Part shown: in pieces, positions 1-8,134 of the stretch
Position numbering within the stretch: the stretch's first letter is position 1
Layout of the letters: every line of letters starts with the position of its first letter
Notes under the pieces: model-generated
Told to the model about the DNA's origin: nothing
Database searches by the model: none
What the model saw: the letters and a program-made list of their open reading frames with translations, nothing else
Origin: Streptomyces coelicoflavus
GTDB lineage: Bacteria; Actinomycetota; Actinomycetes; Streptomycetales; Streptomycetaceae
Length of the DNA: 64,000 bases
Direction: 5' to 3'
Assembly: GCF_003112555.1 (NCBI RefSeq)
Contig: NZ_BEWB01000002.1
Location: 372,001 to 436,000, forward strand
Translations under genes and position numbers: made by a program

Positions 1-938
1 ACCGACGTCAGCACGATGAAGTTCATGATCTGCCCGGCGTTCGGGATCCCGAGCGAGTCCAGGGCGGCGACGTAGGAGCCCTGGTCGACGATCGACTGCG
101 AGTCCCAGGGCAGCAGCGCGACCACGACGAAGATGGAGCCGAGGTAGAAGACGGCGATGCGCCAGATGATGCTGTTGGTCGCCTTGGTGACGGCCCGCTG
201 CGGGTCCTCGGACTCGCCGGCGGCGAGCGTGGGGATCTCGCTGCCCATGAACGAGAACACCACGAGCAGCACACCGGTGAGGACGGCCCCGGGCCCGTTC
301 GGCAGGAACCCGCCGTGTTCCGTCAGGTTCCCGAGCCCCGCCTGCCCGCTGTCCACACCGGGCAGCACGCCGAACACGGCCAGCCCGCCGACGACGATGA
401 ACGCGGCGATGGCGACGACCTTGATCCCGGCGAACCAGAACTCGAACTCGCCGTAGGAGCCGACGGAGGCGAGGTTGGTGGCGGTCAGCACGACCATCAC
501 GATCAGCGCCCACCCCCACTGCGGCACGGCGGGTATCCAGCCCTCCAGGATCTTGGCCCCGGCGGTCGCCTCCACGGCCAGCACCACGACCCAGAAGAAC
601 CAGTAGAGCCAGCCGATGGAGAACCCGGCCCAGGGGCCGAGCGCCCGGTCGGCGTGGGCGGAGAAGGAACCCGAGGTCGGGTTGGCGGCCGACATCTCCC
701 CGAGCATCCGCATCACCAGCACCACGAGCGTGCCGACGAGGGCGTACGAGAGGAGGATGCCGGGTCCCGCGGTGGCGATTCCGGAACTGGACCCCACGAA
801 CAGCCCGGCCCCGATGACGCCGCCGATGGCGATCATCGTGAGATGGCGGTTCTTGAGCCCGGCCTGAAGCCCGGACCCGGGGGACGACGGGTTCTCGGGC
901 CCGTCCTCGGGCTTGGTCAGGGTCGGCTGCGAAGTCAT
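1..938 (-). CDS. Amino-acid permease, APC family (C-terminus beyond window)
   Basis: Integral membrane transporter importing amino acids with protons. The visible 312 residues start with a polar cytoplasmic leader followed at about residue 35 by the glycine-rich first helix typical of the APC superfamily (IAIGGVIGAGLFVGSS), then a second helix ending in LGEMSAANP, and an FSFMGSEIPTLAAGE segment resembling the conserved helix-6 region of GabP/CycA-type permeases. About eight hydrophobic spans can be seen; the family has twelve. The start is the ATG at 938, with AAAGGA about 12 bases upstream on the minus strand. The gene runs off the left edge, so its stop and substrate-defining C-terminal half are missing. 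It diverges from rpiB across a 208-base gap. The family is clear; which amino acid it carries cannot be said. Confidence 0.9.
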   Translation of the reverse strand, partial: MTSQPTLTKPEDGPENPSSPGSGLQAGLKNRHLTMIAIGGVIGAGLFVGSSSGIATAGPGILLSYALVGTLVVLVMRMLGEMSAANPTSGSFSAHADRALGPWAGFSIGWLYWFFWVVVLAVEATAGAKILEGWIPAVPQWGWALIVMVVLTATNLASVGSYGEFEFWFAGIKVVAIAAFIVVGGLAVFGVLPGVDSGQAGLGNLTEHGGFLPNGPGAVLTGVLLVVFSFMGSEIPTLAAGESEDPQRAVTKATNSIIWRIAVFYLGSIFVVVALLPWDSQSIVDQGSYVAALDSLGIPNAGQIMNFIVLTS

Positions 939-1146
939 GGGGGGAGGGTTTCCTTTGCGCCGGTCGAGCACTTTCCCGTACGAGCGGTGTACGAGCCGCA
1001 CCAGTGAAACGGAGGCGAACGAATTCAGGAACCTTTGAATCCGGATCGTTACTTGAGCTTTTCCTGAGGTTCGAAAGTTTTACGTCTTCTTTTCCCAGCT
1101 GCCACCCGAGGAGTCCGCCTTACGGCCCCCGTGTCACACTCGACGC

Positions 1147-1632
1147 ATGCGCGTGTATCTCGGCTCGGACCATGCGGGCTTCGAACTCAAGAACCACCTC
1201 GTCGAGTGGCTCAGGGAAGCGGGCCACGAGCCCGTCGACTGCGGCCCGCACATCTACGACGCCCAGGACGACTACCCGCCCTTCTGCCTGCGCGCCGCCG
1301 AGCGCACGGCCGCGGACCAGGGCGCCCTCGGCATCGTGATCGGCGGCTCCGGCAACGGCGAGCAGATCGCGGCGAACAAGGTGAAGGGCGTGCGCGCGGC
1401 GCTGGCCTGGAGCGAGGAGACGGCGGCGCTGGGCCGCCAGCACAACGACGCCAACGTTGTGGCGGTCGGCGCCCGCATGCACACGCAGGACGAGGCGACG
1501 AAGTTCGTCGAGACCTTCCTCGCCACCCCGTTCTCCGGCGACGAACGGCACATCCGCCGGATCGACATGCTCTCGTCCTACGAGACCACGGGCGACCTCC
1601 CCCCGGTCCCGGCCCACCACCCGCAGCAGTAG
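1147..1632 (+). CDS. rpiB: Ribose-5-phosphate isomerase B
   Basis: Cytoplasmic isomerase interconverting ribose-5-phosphate and ribulose-5-phosphate in the non-oxidative pentose phosphate pathway. The 161-residue protein opens with MRVYLGSDHAGFELK, the phosphate-binding start of the RpiB/LacAB family, and carries GGSGNGEQIAANK at about residues 65-77. As in mycobacterial RpiB, the Cys of the E. coli-type CGTGIG loop is absent and a Glu is present instead, so this is the actinobacterial variant. HNDANVVAVGARM and the C-terminal RRIDMLSSYE also fit. The ATG at 1147 is the natural start because the family begins directly with a beta strand. No strong Shine-Dalgarno is seen. It lies 145 bases before the glycosylase gene on the same strand. 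Confidence 0.93.
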   Translation: MRVYLGSDHAGFELKNHLVEWLREAGHEPVDCGPHIYDAQDDYPPFCLRAAERTAADQGALGIVIGGSGNGEQIAANKVKGVRAALAWSEETAALGRQHNDANVVAVGARMHTQDEATKFVETFLATPFSGDERHIRRIDMLSSYETTGDLPPVPAHHPQQ

Positions 1633-1777
1633 AAGACCCTGGAAGACCCCGGCACACGGACGCCGCCGACGCGAAGAACGCCGGCGGCGTCCGGGGTCGA
1701 GCCCCGGAACGATTCGAGCCTCTTGCCCCACCGAGTCGGGTGGACGGGCAAAGGCAGGGCAGGAAAGGACACCGCAC

Positions 1778-2587
1778 GTGCCAGAGGGGCACACGATCCA
1801 CCGGCTGGCGCAGGACCACACCGCCGCCTTCGCCGGGACGGCGGTCCGCGTCACCAGCCCCCAGGGCAAGTTCACGGACTCCGCCGCTCTCCTCGACGGC
1901 ACCGTCCTGACCGGCGCCGACGCCCACGGCAAACACCTCTTCCTCGGCTTCGGCGACCTCCATTGGGTCCACATCCACCTCGGACTCTTCGGCAAGGTCA
2001 CCTTCGGCCCCGCCCCGGCACCCCCGCCCACGGACACCGTCCGCCTCCGCCTGCTCGACGACACCACGTACGTCGACCTCCGCGGCCCCACCACCTGCGC
2101 CCTGATCACGGACCCGGAGAAGCAGGCGATACACGACCGACTCGGCCCCGACCCCCTGCGCCCGGACGCCGACCCCGCGGCCGCCCACCGCCGGATCTCC
2201 CGCAGCCGCACCACCATCGCCGCCCTGCTCATGGACCAGAAGGTCATCGCCGGCGTGGGCAACGTCTACCGCGCCGAGGTCCTCTTCCGCCACGGCATCG
2301 ACCCGTACCGCCCCGGCAAGGACATCACCCCCGCCGAGTGGGACGCGATCTGGCAGGACCTCACCGCCCTCATGCGCGAGGGCGTACGGAACAACCGCAT
2401 CGACACCGTCCGCCCCGAGCACACCCCCGAGGCCATGGGCCGCCCGCCCCGCGTCGACGACCACGGCGGCGAGGTCTACGTCTACCGCCGGGCGAACCAG
2501 CCCTGCCACCTCTGCGGCAGCCCGGTCCGCACCGCCGACCTCGCCGCCCGCAACCTCTTCTGGTGCCCGGCCTGCCAGAAGCGCTAG
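1778..2587 (+). CDS. Fpg/Nei family DNA glycosylase (AP lyase)
   Basis: Base-excision repair enzyme that removes oxidised bases and cleaves the resulting abasic site. The start is fixed by mechanism: the GTG at 1778 gives MPEGHTIHRL, in which Pro2 is the nucleophile after Met removal and Glu3 assists; GGAAAGGA lies about 9 bases upstream. Residues 1-110 form the N-terminal beta sandwich (LHWVHIHLGLFGK), the middle is the helix-two-turn-helix with QKVIAGVGNVYRAEVLF, and the C-terminus is a zinc finger with CHLCG and CPAC. At 269 residues it has family length. It resembles actinobacterial Nei-type proteins more than classical Fpg; exact lesion preference is not deducible. It converges with the acetyltransferase gene, stop to stop in about 10 bases, with no visible terminator. 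Confidence 0.92.
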   Translation: MPEGHTIHRLAQDHTAAFAGTAVRVTSPQGKFTDSAALLDGTVLTGADAHGKHLFLGFGDLHWVHIHLGLFGKVTFGPAPAPPPTDTVRLRLLDDTTYVDLRGPTTCALITDPEKQAIHDRLGPDPLRPDADPAAAHRRISRSRTTIAALLMDQKVIAGVGNVYRAEVLFRHGIDPYRPGKDITPAEWDAIWQDLTALMREGVRNNRIDTVRPEHTPEAMGRPPRVDDHGGEVYVYRRANQPCHLCGSPVRTADLAARNLFWCPACQKR

Positions 2588-2597
2588 GAGCCCGCGC

Positions 2598-3887
2598 TCA
2601 GAACCCGTGCGGCAGCCACGGCGCCACGTCCGACCCGAACCCCGCCGACGCCTCCGCCAGCGCCCCGGCCCGCACCTCACGCACCCGTCCCGCCGCACCG
2701 AGCGCCCCGAGACTCACGCCCCCGAGATACGCCGCCCCCAACTCCCGCACGGACAGGGCGAGATCGGCGGCGTCCGTCGTACGCTCGCAGGACGCCCCCT
2801 TCGCGTCGCCGGTCAGCCGCCAACGCCCCTCGTTCCAGGGGCAGAAGGCGTCCTCGACCTCGAACACCACGTCCACCGGCGCCCGGTAGGTCCGCGCCGC
2901 CAGCGCCGCGCCGACGTCCACCAGCCGTACGTACAACGCGTCCCGCAGCGTCGGCCGGCACCGCCGTACGTCCGACACCTGGTACTGCCACGCCTCGTCG
3001 ACCGGCCGCCCCCGCACCGTCAGCGTGGAGGTCAGGTCCACGTCGTACAGGAACCGCCACAACGCCGCCTCGGTCGCCGGATCGAGGCCGGCCAGGGCGT
3101 CCAGGACCACCGTGCCCTTGGGCCCTTCCGGCCCCCAGGCCGGCCGCACCCGGAACCGCGCGAACCCGGTGACCTCGCCGCCCCGCCGGGCGACCACGCA
3201 CTGCAGGGGCGAGGCACCGTCCCGCCCGCTCTCCGGGTCCAGCAGTCCCAGCCGCTCCCAGCCGGGCCGCCGGGCCAGCATCCCGGGCCGCGCCGGCACC
3301 AGCCGCGCGTAGACCGCCTCGCACGCGTCGACCACGTCGGCGGGCGCCGCGTACCGCAGCCGTACGTCGTCCGTGCCCGGCGGCACCGACAGCCGGACCC
3401 GGCTCGTGTCGATCTCCGCGCCGAGCTCGAAGGTCGCGGCGCCGTAGCCGAACCGGCCGTAGATCGCCGGCTCGGAAGCCGTCAGGACCGCCAGCGGCTC
3501 GCCCCAGGACCGTACGTCGTCCAGCTGCCGGCGCATCATCGACGTCAGCACACCTTGGCGCCGGTGCGTGGCGGCGACGCTCACCATGGTCACGCCCGCG
3601 GCGGGCACCTGCGCGCCGCCCGGCACGGTCATCCGGAAGGCGAACGCCCCCGCAGTCCCGACGCACTCCTCGCTCGGCCCGTCGCCCTCCCACACGCCGA
3701 TCGACCGGTCGACCTGCGTCAGTTCCCGGAACAGCGCCAACTCCTCGTCCGGCCCCGGAATTCCTCCGAAGGCACGGATCAGCGTCCCGTACCACCTCTC
3801 CCACTCCTCGCGCCGCAGCACCCGCGGCACTCGCGTCTCCGCGGCCGTCGTCGTCACACCGTCGCCGCCATCAGTCGTGCGTCCCAT
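2598..3887 (-). CDS. Eis-like GNAT N-acetyltransferase
   Basis: Predicted cytosolic acetyl-CoA-dependent acetyltransferase of the Eis (enhanced intracellular survival) family, whose characterised mycobacterial member acetylates aminoglycosides and lysines. The 429-residue length matches Eis. Residues about 1-150 form the first GNAT fold with the acetyl-CoA loop in VAATHRRQGVLTSMMRRQ; a second GNAT-like region follows, and the C-terminal ~110 residues look like the SCP2-type domain. The protein ends in PWLPHGF; in Eis the free C-terminal carboxylate of a Phe takes part in catalysis, so the terminal Phe is consistent with an active enzyme. The ATG at 3887 lacks a good Shine-Dalgarno; a GTG ten codons downstream (3857) is possible. 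It diverges from the phosphatase gene. Confidence 0.85.
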   Translation of the reverse strand: MGRTTDGGDGVTTTAAETRVPRVLRREEWERWYGTLIRAFGGIPGPDEELALFRELTQVDRSIGVWEGDGPSEECVGTAGAFAFRMTVPGGAQVPAAGVTMVSVAATHRRQGVLTSMMRRQLDDVRSWGEPLAVLTASEPAIYGRFGYGAATFELGAEIDTSRVRLSVPPGTDDVRLRYAAPADVVDACEAVYARLVPARPGMLARRPGWERLGLLDPESGRDGASPLQCVVARRGGEVTGFARFRVRPAWGPEGPKGTVVLDALAGLDPATEAALWRFLYDVDLTSTLTVRGRPVDEAWQYQVSDVRRCRPTLRDALYVRLVDVGAALAARTYRAPVDVVFEVEDAFCPWNEGRWRLTGDAKGASCERTTDAADLALSVRELGAAYLGGVSLGALGAAGRVREVRAGALAEASAGFGSDVAPWLPHGF

Positions 3888-4034
3888 GAGGCATGCGTAC
3901 CAGGGCCGCGCGAGCGGGGCGAGACAATTTCCGCGGGGTTGCGGCGCGGCGGCCGTTCGTGAAGTTCACTGTGAAGTCCGGCCCCGGACGGGGGACAAGT
4001 GGGACCTCCCGTGCCAAGCGGCCGGTCCGATGGA

Positions 4035-4040
4035 TAGGGT
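4035..4040 (+). promoter_or_regulatory. Candidate -10 box of a leaderless promoter
   Basis: TAGGGT, a TANNNT -10 hexamer, ends nine bases before the ATG at 4050, and no Shine-Dalgarno is present between them. Transcription would begin at or next to the start codon. Confidence 0.5.
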
Positions 4041-4049
4041 CCCGAACTA

Positions 4050-5237
4050 ATGGCAGCAGGACGGCAGCGGCGCGCGGAGGCCGAGACCTTCACGGCCCGG
4101 TGGAAGAAGCAGTGGCACCGGGCCCGCGTCGGCGTGCGCCGATCCGCCGTCGACTACTTCCGCGGCGACGGCTCCGACTGGATCGCGCTCGCCGGACTGC
4201 TGCTCACGATCCCCGTCATCGCGGCCACCACGATGGTCAACTCCGTGTGGTGCTCGCCCTCCGCGCTGGTCATCCCGATCGTCGCGGGCGGCCTGCTGCT
4301 GCGCCCGGCGAGCCTGCTCGGCCTGTACGCGGCGGCGGCCACCGCGCTGATCGTGGAGTCCGTGCAACTGGGCCCGTACACCGAGGGCCCTTCCCGGGTC
4401 ACCCCCGGCGTGGTCCTCGTCGTCGCGGCCTGCGGGTTCTTCGGGCTCCTCGTCGCCCAGTTCCGCAGCCGGGTCGGCGTGCCCTGGCGGCGCGGCGGCA
4501 CCATGCTCTTCGACCTGCGCGAACGCATCCGGGTCCAGAGCAAGCTGCCCCAGCTGCCCAAGGGCTGGCATCGCGAGATGGCGCTGCGCCCGGCCGGCGG
4601 CCAGTCCTTCTCCGGCGACTTCGTCGTCGCGGCCCGCACCAACGGCGGCCGGACCCTGGAGGTCGTGCTCACCGACGTCTCCGGCAAGGGCATGGACGCC
4701 GCCTCGCGCGCCCTGCTGCTGTCGGGGGCCTTCGGCGGACTCCTGGGCAGCCTCCCCCCGCACGCCTTCCTGCCGGCCGCCAACGGCTATCTGCTGCGCC
4801 AGGACTGGGACGAGGGGTTCGCCACCTCCATCCACCTCGTCCTGGACCTCGACTCCGGCGACTACGAGCTGTACTCCGCCGGACATCCCCCGGGCCTCCA
4901 GCTCAGCGCGGGCACCGGCCGCTGGGAGGAGAAGTCCGCCGAGGGACCGCTGCTCGGCGTGTACGACGGGGCGCAGTTCGACCAGGTGAAGGGCACCCTG
5001 CGCCCCGGAGACGTACTGATGCTGTTCACCGACGGCCTGGTGGAGACCTCCGACCGGGACATCGCCGAGGGCATCGACCGCCTCACCGGCGAGGCCGACC
5101 GCTATGTCGCCGGCGGCTTCCACGGCGCCGCCTGGCACCTGATCGAGGCGGTGGCCAAGGACGTCAACGACGACCGGGCGCTGCTGCTGATCTCCCGGGA
5201 GGGGCCGACGGCCCAGTCCGCGACGGCGACGGGCTGA
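4050..5237 (+). CDS. Membrane-anchored PP2C-type (SpoIIE/RsbU) phosphatase
   Basis: Predicted Mn-dependent serine/threonine phosphatase acting at the inner face of the membrane, probably on an anti-sigma-factor antagonist or similar phosphoprotein. After a basic cytoplasmic start (residues 1-45), three or four hydrophobic segments occupy residues about 47-140 (WIALAGLLLTIPVIAATTMV, then a proline-rich hairpin, then VVLVVAACGFFGLLVAQF). The catalytic domain (about 165-385) has the SpoIIE/RsbU signatures SGDFVVA, TDVSGKGMDAA, YSAGHPPGL and LFTDGLVE, so metal-binding aspartates are retained. There is no PAS, GAF or kinase domain, so sensing would have to come from the membrane part. It is followed 25 bases later by the HD-domain gene, probably co-transcribed. 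Its partner is not encoded next door. Confidence 0.88.
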   Translation: MAAGRQRRAEAETFTARWKKQWHRARVGVRRSAVDYFRGDGSDWIALAGLLLTIPVIAATTMVNSVWCSPSALVIPIVAGGLLLRPASLLGLYAAAATALIVESVQLGPYTEGPSRVTPGVVLVVAACGFFGLLVAQFRSRVGVPWRRGGTMLFDLRERIRVQSKLPQLPKGWHREMALRPAGGQSFSGDFVVAARTNGGRTLEVVLTDVSGKGMDAASRALLLSGAFGGLLGSLPPHAFLPAANGYLLRQDWDEGFATSIHLVLDLDSGDYELYSAGHPPGLQLSAGTGRWEEKSAEGPLLGVYDGAQFDQVKGTLRPGDVLMLFTDGLVETSDRDIAEGIDRLTGEADRYVAGGFHGAAWHLIEAVAKDVNDDRALLLISREGPTAQSATATG

Positions 5238-5262
5238 GCGCCCGCGCCGACATACTGGGTCC

Positions 5263-5739
5263 ATGTCCCACGACTCCGGACCGTCCGCCCCGCCGCTCAC
5301 CCTGGCCGAGGTCGAGGCCACCGCACGTGCCGCCCACGCCGGACAGACCGACAAGGCGGGCCGGCCGTACGCCGGACACCTGAGGGCCGTCGCCGAGGGC
5401 GTACGGCGACGCGGCGGCGACGACGAGCAGATCGCGGCCGCCTGGCTGCACGACGCCGTCGAGGACGACGCGCTGACCGAGCGGTGGCTGGAGGAGGCGC
5501 CGCTGAGCCGCCGCACCAAGGACATCGTCCTGGCCCTCACCAAGCGGGCGGGGGAGCCGCTCGAGGCGTACGCCGCGCGGATCCTCGCCACCCCCGGCGC
5601 ACTCCTGGTCAAGGAGGCAGACCTGGCGCACAACGCCGACCCCGCGCGGCTCGCCGTCCTCGACGAGGCCACCCGCACACGACTGACCGAGAAGTACACG
5701 CGGATGCGCGCACTTCTCGGTCGGGCCGGCCGGGAATGA
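5263..5739 (+). CDS. HD-domain phosphohydrolase, RelA/SpoT hydrolase-like
   Basis: A 158-residue single-domain protein resembling the (p)ppGpp hydrolase domain of Rel/SpoT and of small alarmone hydrolases. Landmarks are the early helix with AARAAHAGQTDKAGRPYAGH, the metal-binding HD in AWLHDAVEDD (about residues 67-76, matching the HDxxED motif), and VKEADLAHNADP near residue 125, matching the KxADxxHN motif. No synthetase, TGS or ACT domain is present. The ATG at 5263 lies 25 bases after the phosphatase stop; there is no clear Shine-Dalgarno, and a CATACT box six bases upstream is a weak leaderless candidate. The gene converges with the acyltransferase, nine bases apart. Hydrolysis of ppGpp is an inference from motifs; other nucleotides are possible. 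Confidence 0.82.
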   Translation: MSHDSGPSAPPLTLAEVEATARAAHAGQTDKAGRPYAGHLRAVAEGVRRRGGDDEQIAAAWLHDAVEDDALTERWLEEAPLSRRTKDIVLALTKRAGEPLEAYAARILATPGALLVKEADLAHNADPARLAVLDEATRTRLTEKYTRMRALLGRAGRE

Positions 5740-5748
5740 ACGGCGGCG

Positions 5749-6915
5749 CTAGACGGAGACCTTCTCGCCGCTGCCGTTCGGTGCGGCGGGTTCGGTGGAC
5801 GCCTCGCGCGTCCCGCTGCCGGACTTGTCGCGCTTCTCCCGGTCCCGGGCGGCGTCGCCGGGGTCCGCCTTGAAGGCCCAGTCCATCTTCGGCTCGACCA
5901 CGTACCGCATGACCCGCTGGACGGGCTTGGTGCACAGCAGGGTGATGGCGGTGGCGCCGAGGACGGTGAGCCCGATCTCGCCCAGCGGCTCGTCCAGGAA
6001 GGAGTGCTGGAACCAGCCGGTGTAGCTGCCCTCCTTCACCAGGAAGCCGTGCAGCAGGTAGCCGTAGATCGTGCCGGCGCCCAGGGCCGTGAACCACATG
6101 CGGCGGCCGGGCACCCAGGCGAAGAAGCACGCGCTCAGCACCACGGAGCAGCCGAAGAGCGCCAGCGTCAGAACCGGTCCGGACCACCAGGGGCCGCCCG
6201 TGTCCTGCACGGCGGCGTTGCGGTAGAACCAGCCGGTCTCCATGCGCGGCACCGACCACCAGCCGATCACCAGCGCGGCCGCGACCACCGGCACGGACCA
6301 GATCCGCACCGAGCGGCGCCGCACCAGCTGGAAGTGCTCGGGGCGCAGCAGCAGACCCAGCACGAAGCACGGCAGGAACTGGAGCACGCGCTGCATGTTC
6401 AGGTCGTTGCCGACGGACGGCGTCACGGAGGCCAGCGCGGCGATCGCGAGGGCGATCGGGAGCGGCCAGCGGACCGTCTGCCAGATGGGGGTGGTCAGCC
6501 GCCAGACGAACAGCGCGCACAGGAACCACAGGAGGTAGGTCGGGTCCAGCAGGCTGAAGTCGCTCTGCGGGTCCTCGCTGACGCGGCGGTGCAGCGTGTA
6601 GGCGACCTCGAAGACGAGGTACGGGACGACGACACCGGTGATCAGCCGCTTGACGCGCTTGGGGCTCAGATCGAAACTGCGCGAGAAGTAGCCGGAGATG
6701 ACGATGAACGCCGGCATGTGGAACGTGTACAGGACCCGGTAGAGGGTCTCCACGGTCCGGTTCCCGTCCAGGATCTGGCCCCAGGCGTGGCCCACACCGA
6801 CGAGCACGATCGCCAGGTACTTGGCGTTGTCGAAGAACGCGTCGCGCTGCCGGCTCGGCTGTGCGCGCGGGGACGGCGACTTCCGGTCGCCGTCGGATCG
6901 CAGCGAGCTAGTCAT
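5749..6915 (-). CDS. Acyltransferase family 3-like membrane protein
   Basis: A 388-residue polytopic membrane protein of the acyltransferase-3 / fucose-4-O-acetylase-like group, which transfers acyl groups to extracytoplasmic carbohydrates. After a polar leader, FFDNAKYLAIVLVGVGHAWG (residues 28-47) places the conserved His near the first helix; FHMPAFIVISGYFSRS follows as the second signature. About ten hydrophobic spans can be counted, ending at TVLGATAITLLC, then a charged disordered tail of about 45 residues (DPGDAARDREKRDKSGSG). The ATG at 6915 is preceded only by a G-rich run. It converges with the HD gene and is preceded by a 700-base non-coding region holding repeat and palindrome motifs that may control it. 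The natural acceptor is unknown. Confidence 0.8.
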   Translation of the reverse strand: MTSSLRSDGDRKSPSPRAQPSRQRDAFFDNAKYLAIVLVGVGHAWGQILDGNRTVETLYRVLYTFHMPAFIVISGYFSRSFDLSPKRVKRLITGVVVPYLVFEVAYTLHRRVSEDPQSDFSLLDPTYLLWFLCALFVWRLTTPIWQTVRWPLPIALAIAALASVTPSVGNDLNMQRVLQFLPCFVLGLLLRPEHFQLVRRRSVRIWSVPVVAAALVIGWWSVPRMETGWFYRNAAVQDTGGPWWSGPVLTLALFGCSVVLSACFFAWVPGRRMWFTALGAGTIYGYLLHGFLVKEGSYTGWFQHSFLDEPLGEIGLTVLGATAITLLCTKPVQRVMRYVVEPKMDWAFKADPGDAARDREKRDKSGSGTREASTEPAAPNGSGEKVSV

Positions 6916-7061
6916 GCAGCCCCCCGCCGAAAACCCGGCGAGTGGTCACAGGACCTCGCTGCTCTGGTGGGGGACGAGGCAGCGTAGAACATCTGAGGCA
7001 CCCTAGCGTTCTCCGTGTGATTCCGTAAAACCCTCGACGTCATTCCTGCATTTCGGGTCTT

Positions 7062-7100
7062 GAGTACGGTGTGAGTACCGTGCGAGTACCCCCGTATTAG
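7062..7100 (+). promoter_or_regulatory. Three GAGTAC direct repeats at 11-bp period, then TATTAG box
   Basis: GAGTAC occurs at 7062, 7073 and 7084, each 11 bases apart, with the context TGAGTACSGTG in the first two. TATTAG (7095-7100) starts six bases after the last repeat ends. The arrangement resembles activator iterons placed just upstream of a -10 box; function is inferred. Confidence 0.4.
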
Positions 7101-7186
7101 GGGAACTCGGCCTCTCCGGGAGCGTGACGGCCCCCACATCCCCTGATGCCGCCGCACGCCGAAGCGCCGTCTGGAGCACCCCACTT

Positions 7187-7204
7187 GTCATGACACGTCA
7201 TGAC
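7187..7204. promoter_or_regulatory. Tandem palindromic octamers (GTCATGAC x2)
   Basis: Two exact copies of the self-complementary octamer GTCATGAC, ten bases apart centre to centre, so both face the same side of the helix. This is a candidate operator for a dimeric regulator; none is encoded nearby. Confidence 0.4.
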
Positions 7205-7616
7205 TAAACGCCGCATAAGAGCGGCGGGCGACTCCACTGGAATGTCCGCTTCAATGCGGTTGCGGGGCCGGTGGGTGATCCTGTGATCTCCCTGTGATGA
7301 CCCTGTCGACGCACTCGCCGAAGTCCCTGCCGATGTGTCCGCCGCGACAATTCGAAATAACTGCGAACGCGTTGTGTGGGCATTGAAACGAAGCGACCGT
7401 AATTCCCCGCACGAACGTTCTATCGAAATTCCGTACGGGGCTCGGGAGCCGGATGCGCCCGCGTGCGCGGGGGAGCGTGCCGGTGCCGGAACCGGACGGA
7501 CGATGTGTCACCTGCCGCATGACCGGGCCCGGTTGGTGGCACGATGGTTCTGGCGGGGGTGTGCGGTGCCGCACCTCCGGGCCGGGAGAGCGGACCGACC
7601 GAGGGTGTGATCAGTT

Positions 7617-7811
7617 GTGGCCATTTCGCTGTCAGTGGTGCTGCTGTTGGCGATCATCCTGGTGGTGCTGCTGCGGGGAGGCTCCATCAAGGCGGGGCCG
7701 GCGATCGTCGCGGTCCTCTTCGGCTTCTTCCTTGCCTCGACGGGCATGGCCGACGACATCCAGCGCTTCCTGGACTCGATAGCCGACATGGTCAACTCGA
7801 TCCAGTTCTAG
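7617..7811 (+). CDS. Small membrane protein of unknown function
   Basis: A 64-residue protein with two hydrophobic segments: residues 2-19 (AISLSVVLLLAIILVVLL) and about 27-43 (PAIVAVLFGFFLASTG), separated by a short RGGSIKAG loop, with an amphipathic acidic C-terminus (DDIQRFLDSIADMVNSIQF). I do not recognise a named family, although small two-span proteins of this shape occur in Streptomyces and on actinomycete integrative elements. The GTG at 7617 is the only start that keeps the first helix intact; no strong Shine-Dalgarno is visible. It is monocistronic: a 700-base gap precedes it and a perfect terminator hairpin follows 45 bases after its stop. Confidence 0.7.
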   Translation: MAISLSVVLLLAIILVVLLRGGSIKAGPAIVAVLFGFFLASTGMADDIQRFLDSIADMVNSIQF

Positions 7812-7855
7812 GCCCCGGACCCAGGCCCCCGGATCCAGGCCCCGGATCGCACGAA

Positions 7856-7894
7856 GGCCTCCGGCCCGATCCCTGGGGGACCGGGCCGGAGGCC
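7856..7894. terminator. Bidirectional terminator hairpin
   Basis: A perfect 13-bp stem (GGCCTCCGGCCCG pairing with its complement at 7882-7894) around a 13-base loop. It sits between the small membrane protein gene (plus) and tRNA-Gly (minus) and can serve both. Confidence 0.8.
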
Positions 7895-7900
7895 TCTCGG

Positions 7901-7971
7901 AGCGGGCGACGGGAATCGAACCCGCGTAGCCAGTTTGGAAGACTGGGGCTCTACCATTGAGCTACGCCCGC
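7901..7971 (-). tRNA. tRNA-Gly (anticodon TCC)
   Basis: On the minus strand the 71-base sequence begins GCGGGCGTAGCTC and folds with acceptor pairs GCGGGCG/CGCCCGC, D-arm CTCAATGGTAGAG, anticodon loop CTTCCAA giving TCC, and T-arm GGGTTCGATTCCC. CCA is not encoded; the discriminator is U. It diverges from tRNA-Pro 163 bases away. Confidence 0.97.
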
Positions 7972-8113
7972 ACAGCTCGCGCCGCAGGTCGGTGACCGCG
8001 GCACTGTACGCATCGTAGCGGGTCACCGCCCCTCGGCGCACACCCCTTCCGGTCCGCGCCGAACCTTCACCGACGCCCGGGAAACCCTGCGGCCCCCGGT
8101 GCCTGGCGCCATG

Positions 8114-8119
8114 TACCCT
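8114..8119 (+). promoter_or_regulatory. Candidate -10 box for tRNA-Pro
   Basis: TACCCT preceded by TG one base upstream (TGTACCCT), an extended -10 shape, 15 bases before the mature tRNA 5' end. No good -35 is visible. Confidence 0.4.
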
Positions 8120-8134
8120 ACGTCTCGCACCAGA

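Larger units (their letters stand above)
6916..7616. other. Long non-coding region with repeat motifs
   Basis: About 700 bases without a supportable gene. The stretch is visibly less GC-rich than its neighbours. It contains three GAGTAC repeats at 11-base period (7062-7089) followed by a TATTAG box, and two adjacent palindromic octamers GTCATGAC (7187-7194 and 7197-7204). Open frames of 60-107 codons exist here, but none has a convincing ribosome site or recognisable product. It lies between divergently transcribed membrane-protein genes, so it probably holds both promoters. Confidence 0.6.

Noticed and set aside
1028..1072. GGAACCT and AGGTTC half-sites upstream of rpiB as an operator
   Set aside because: The arms are only six bases and about 33 bases apart; too weak to claim in a region that merely is less GC-rich.
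6912..7184. Minus-strand frame of 90 codons upstream of the acyltransferase
   Set aside because: It overlaps the promoter-like repeats, has no ribosome site and its translation is Arg-rich without conserved-looking segments.
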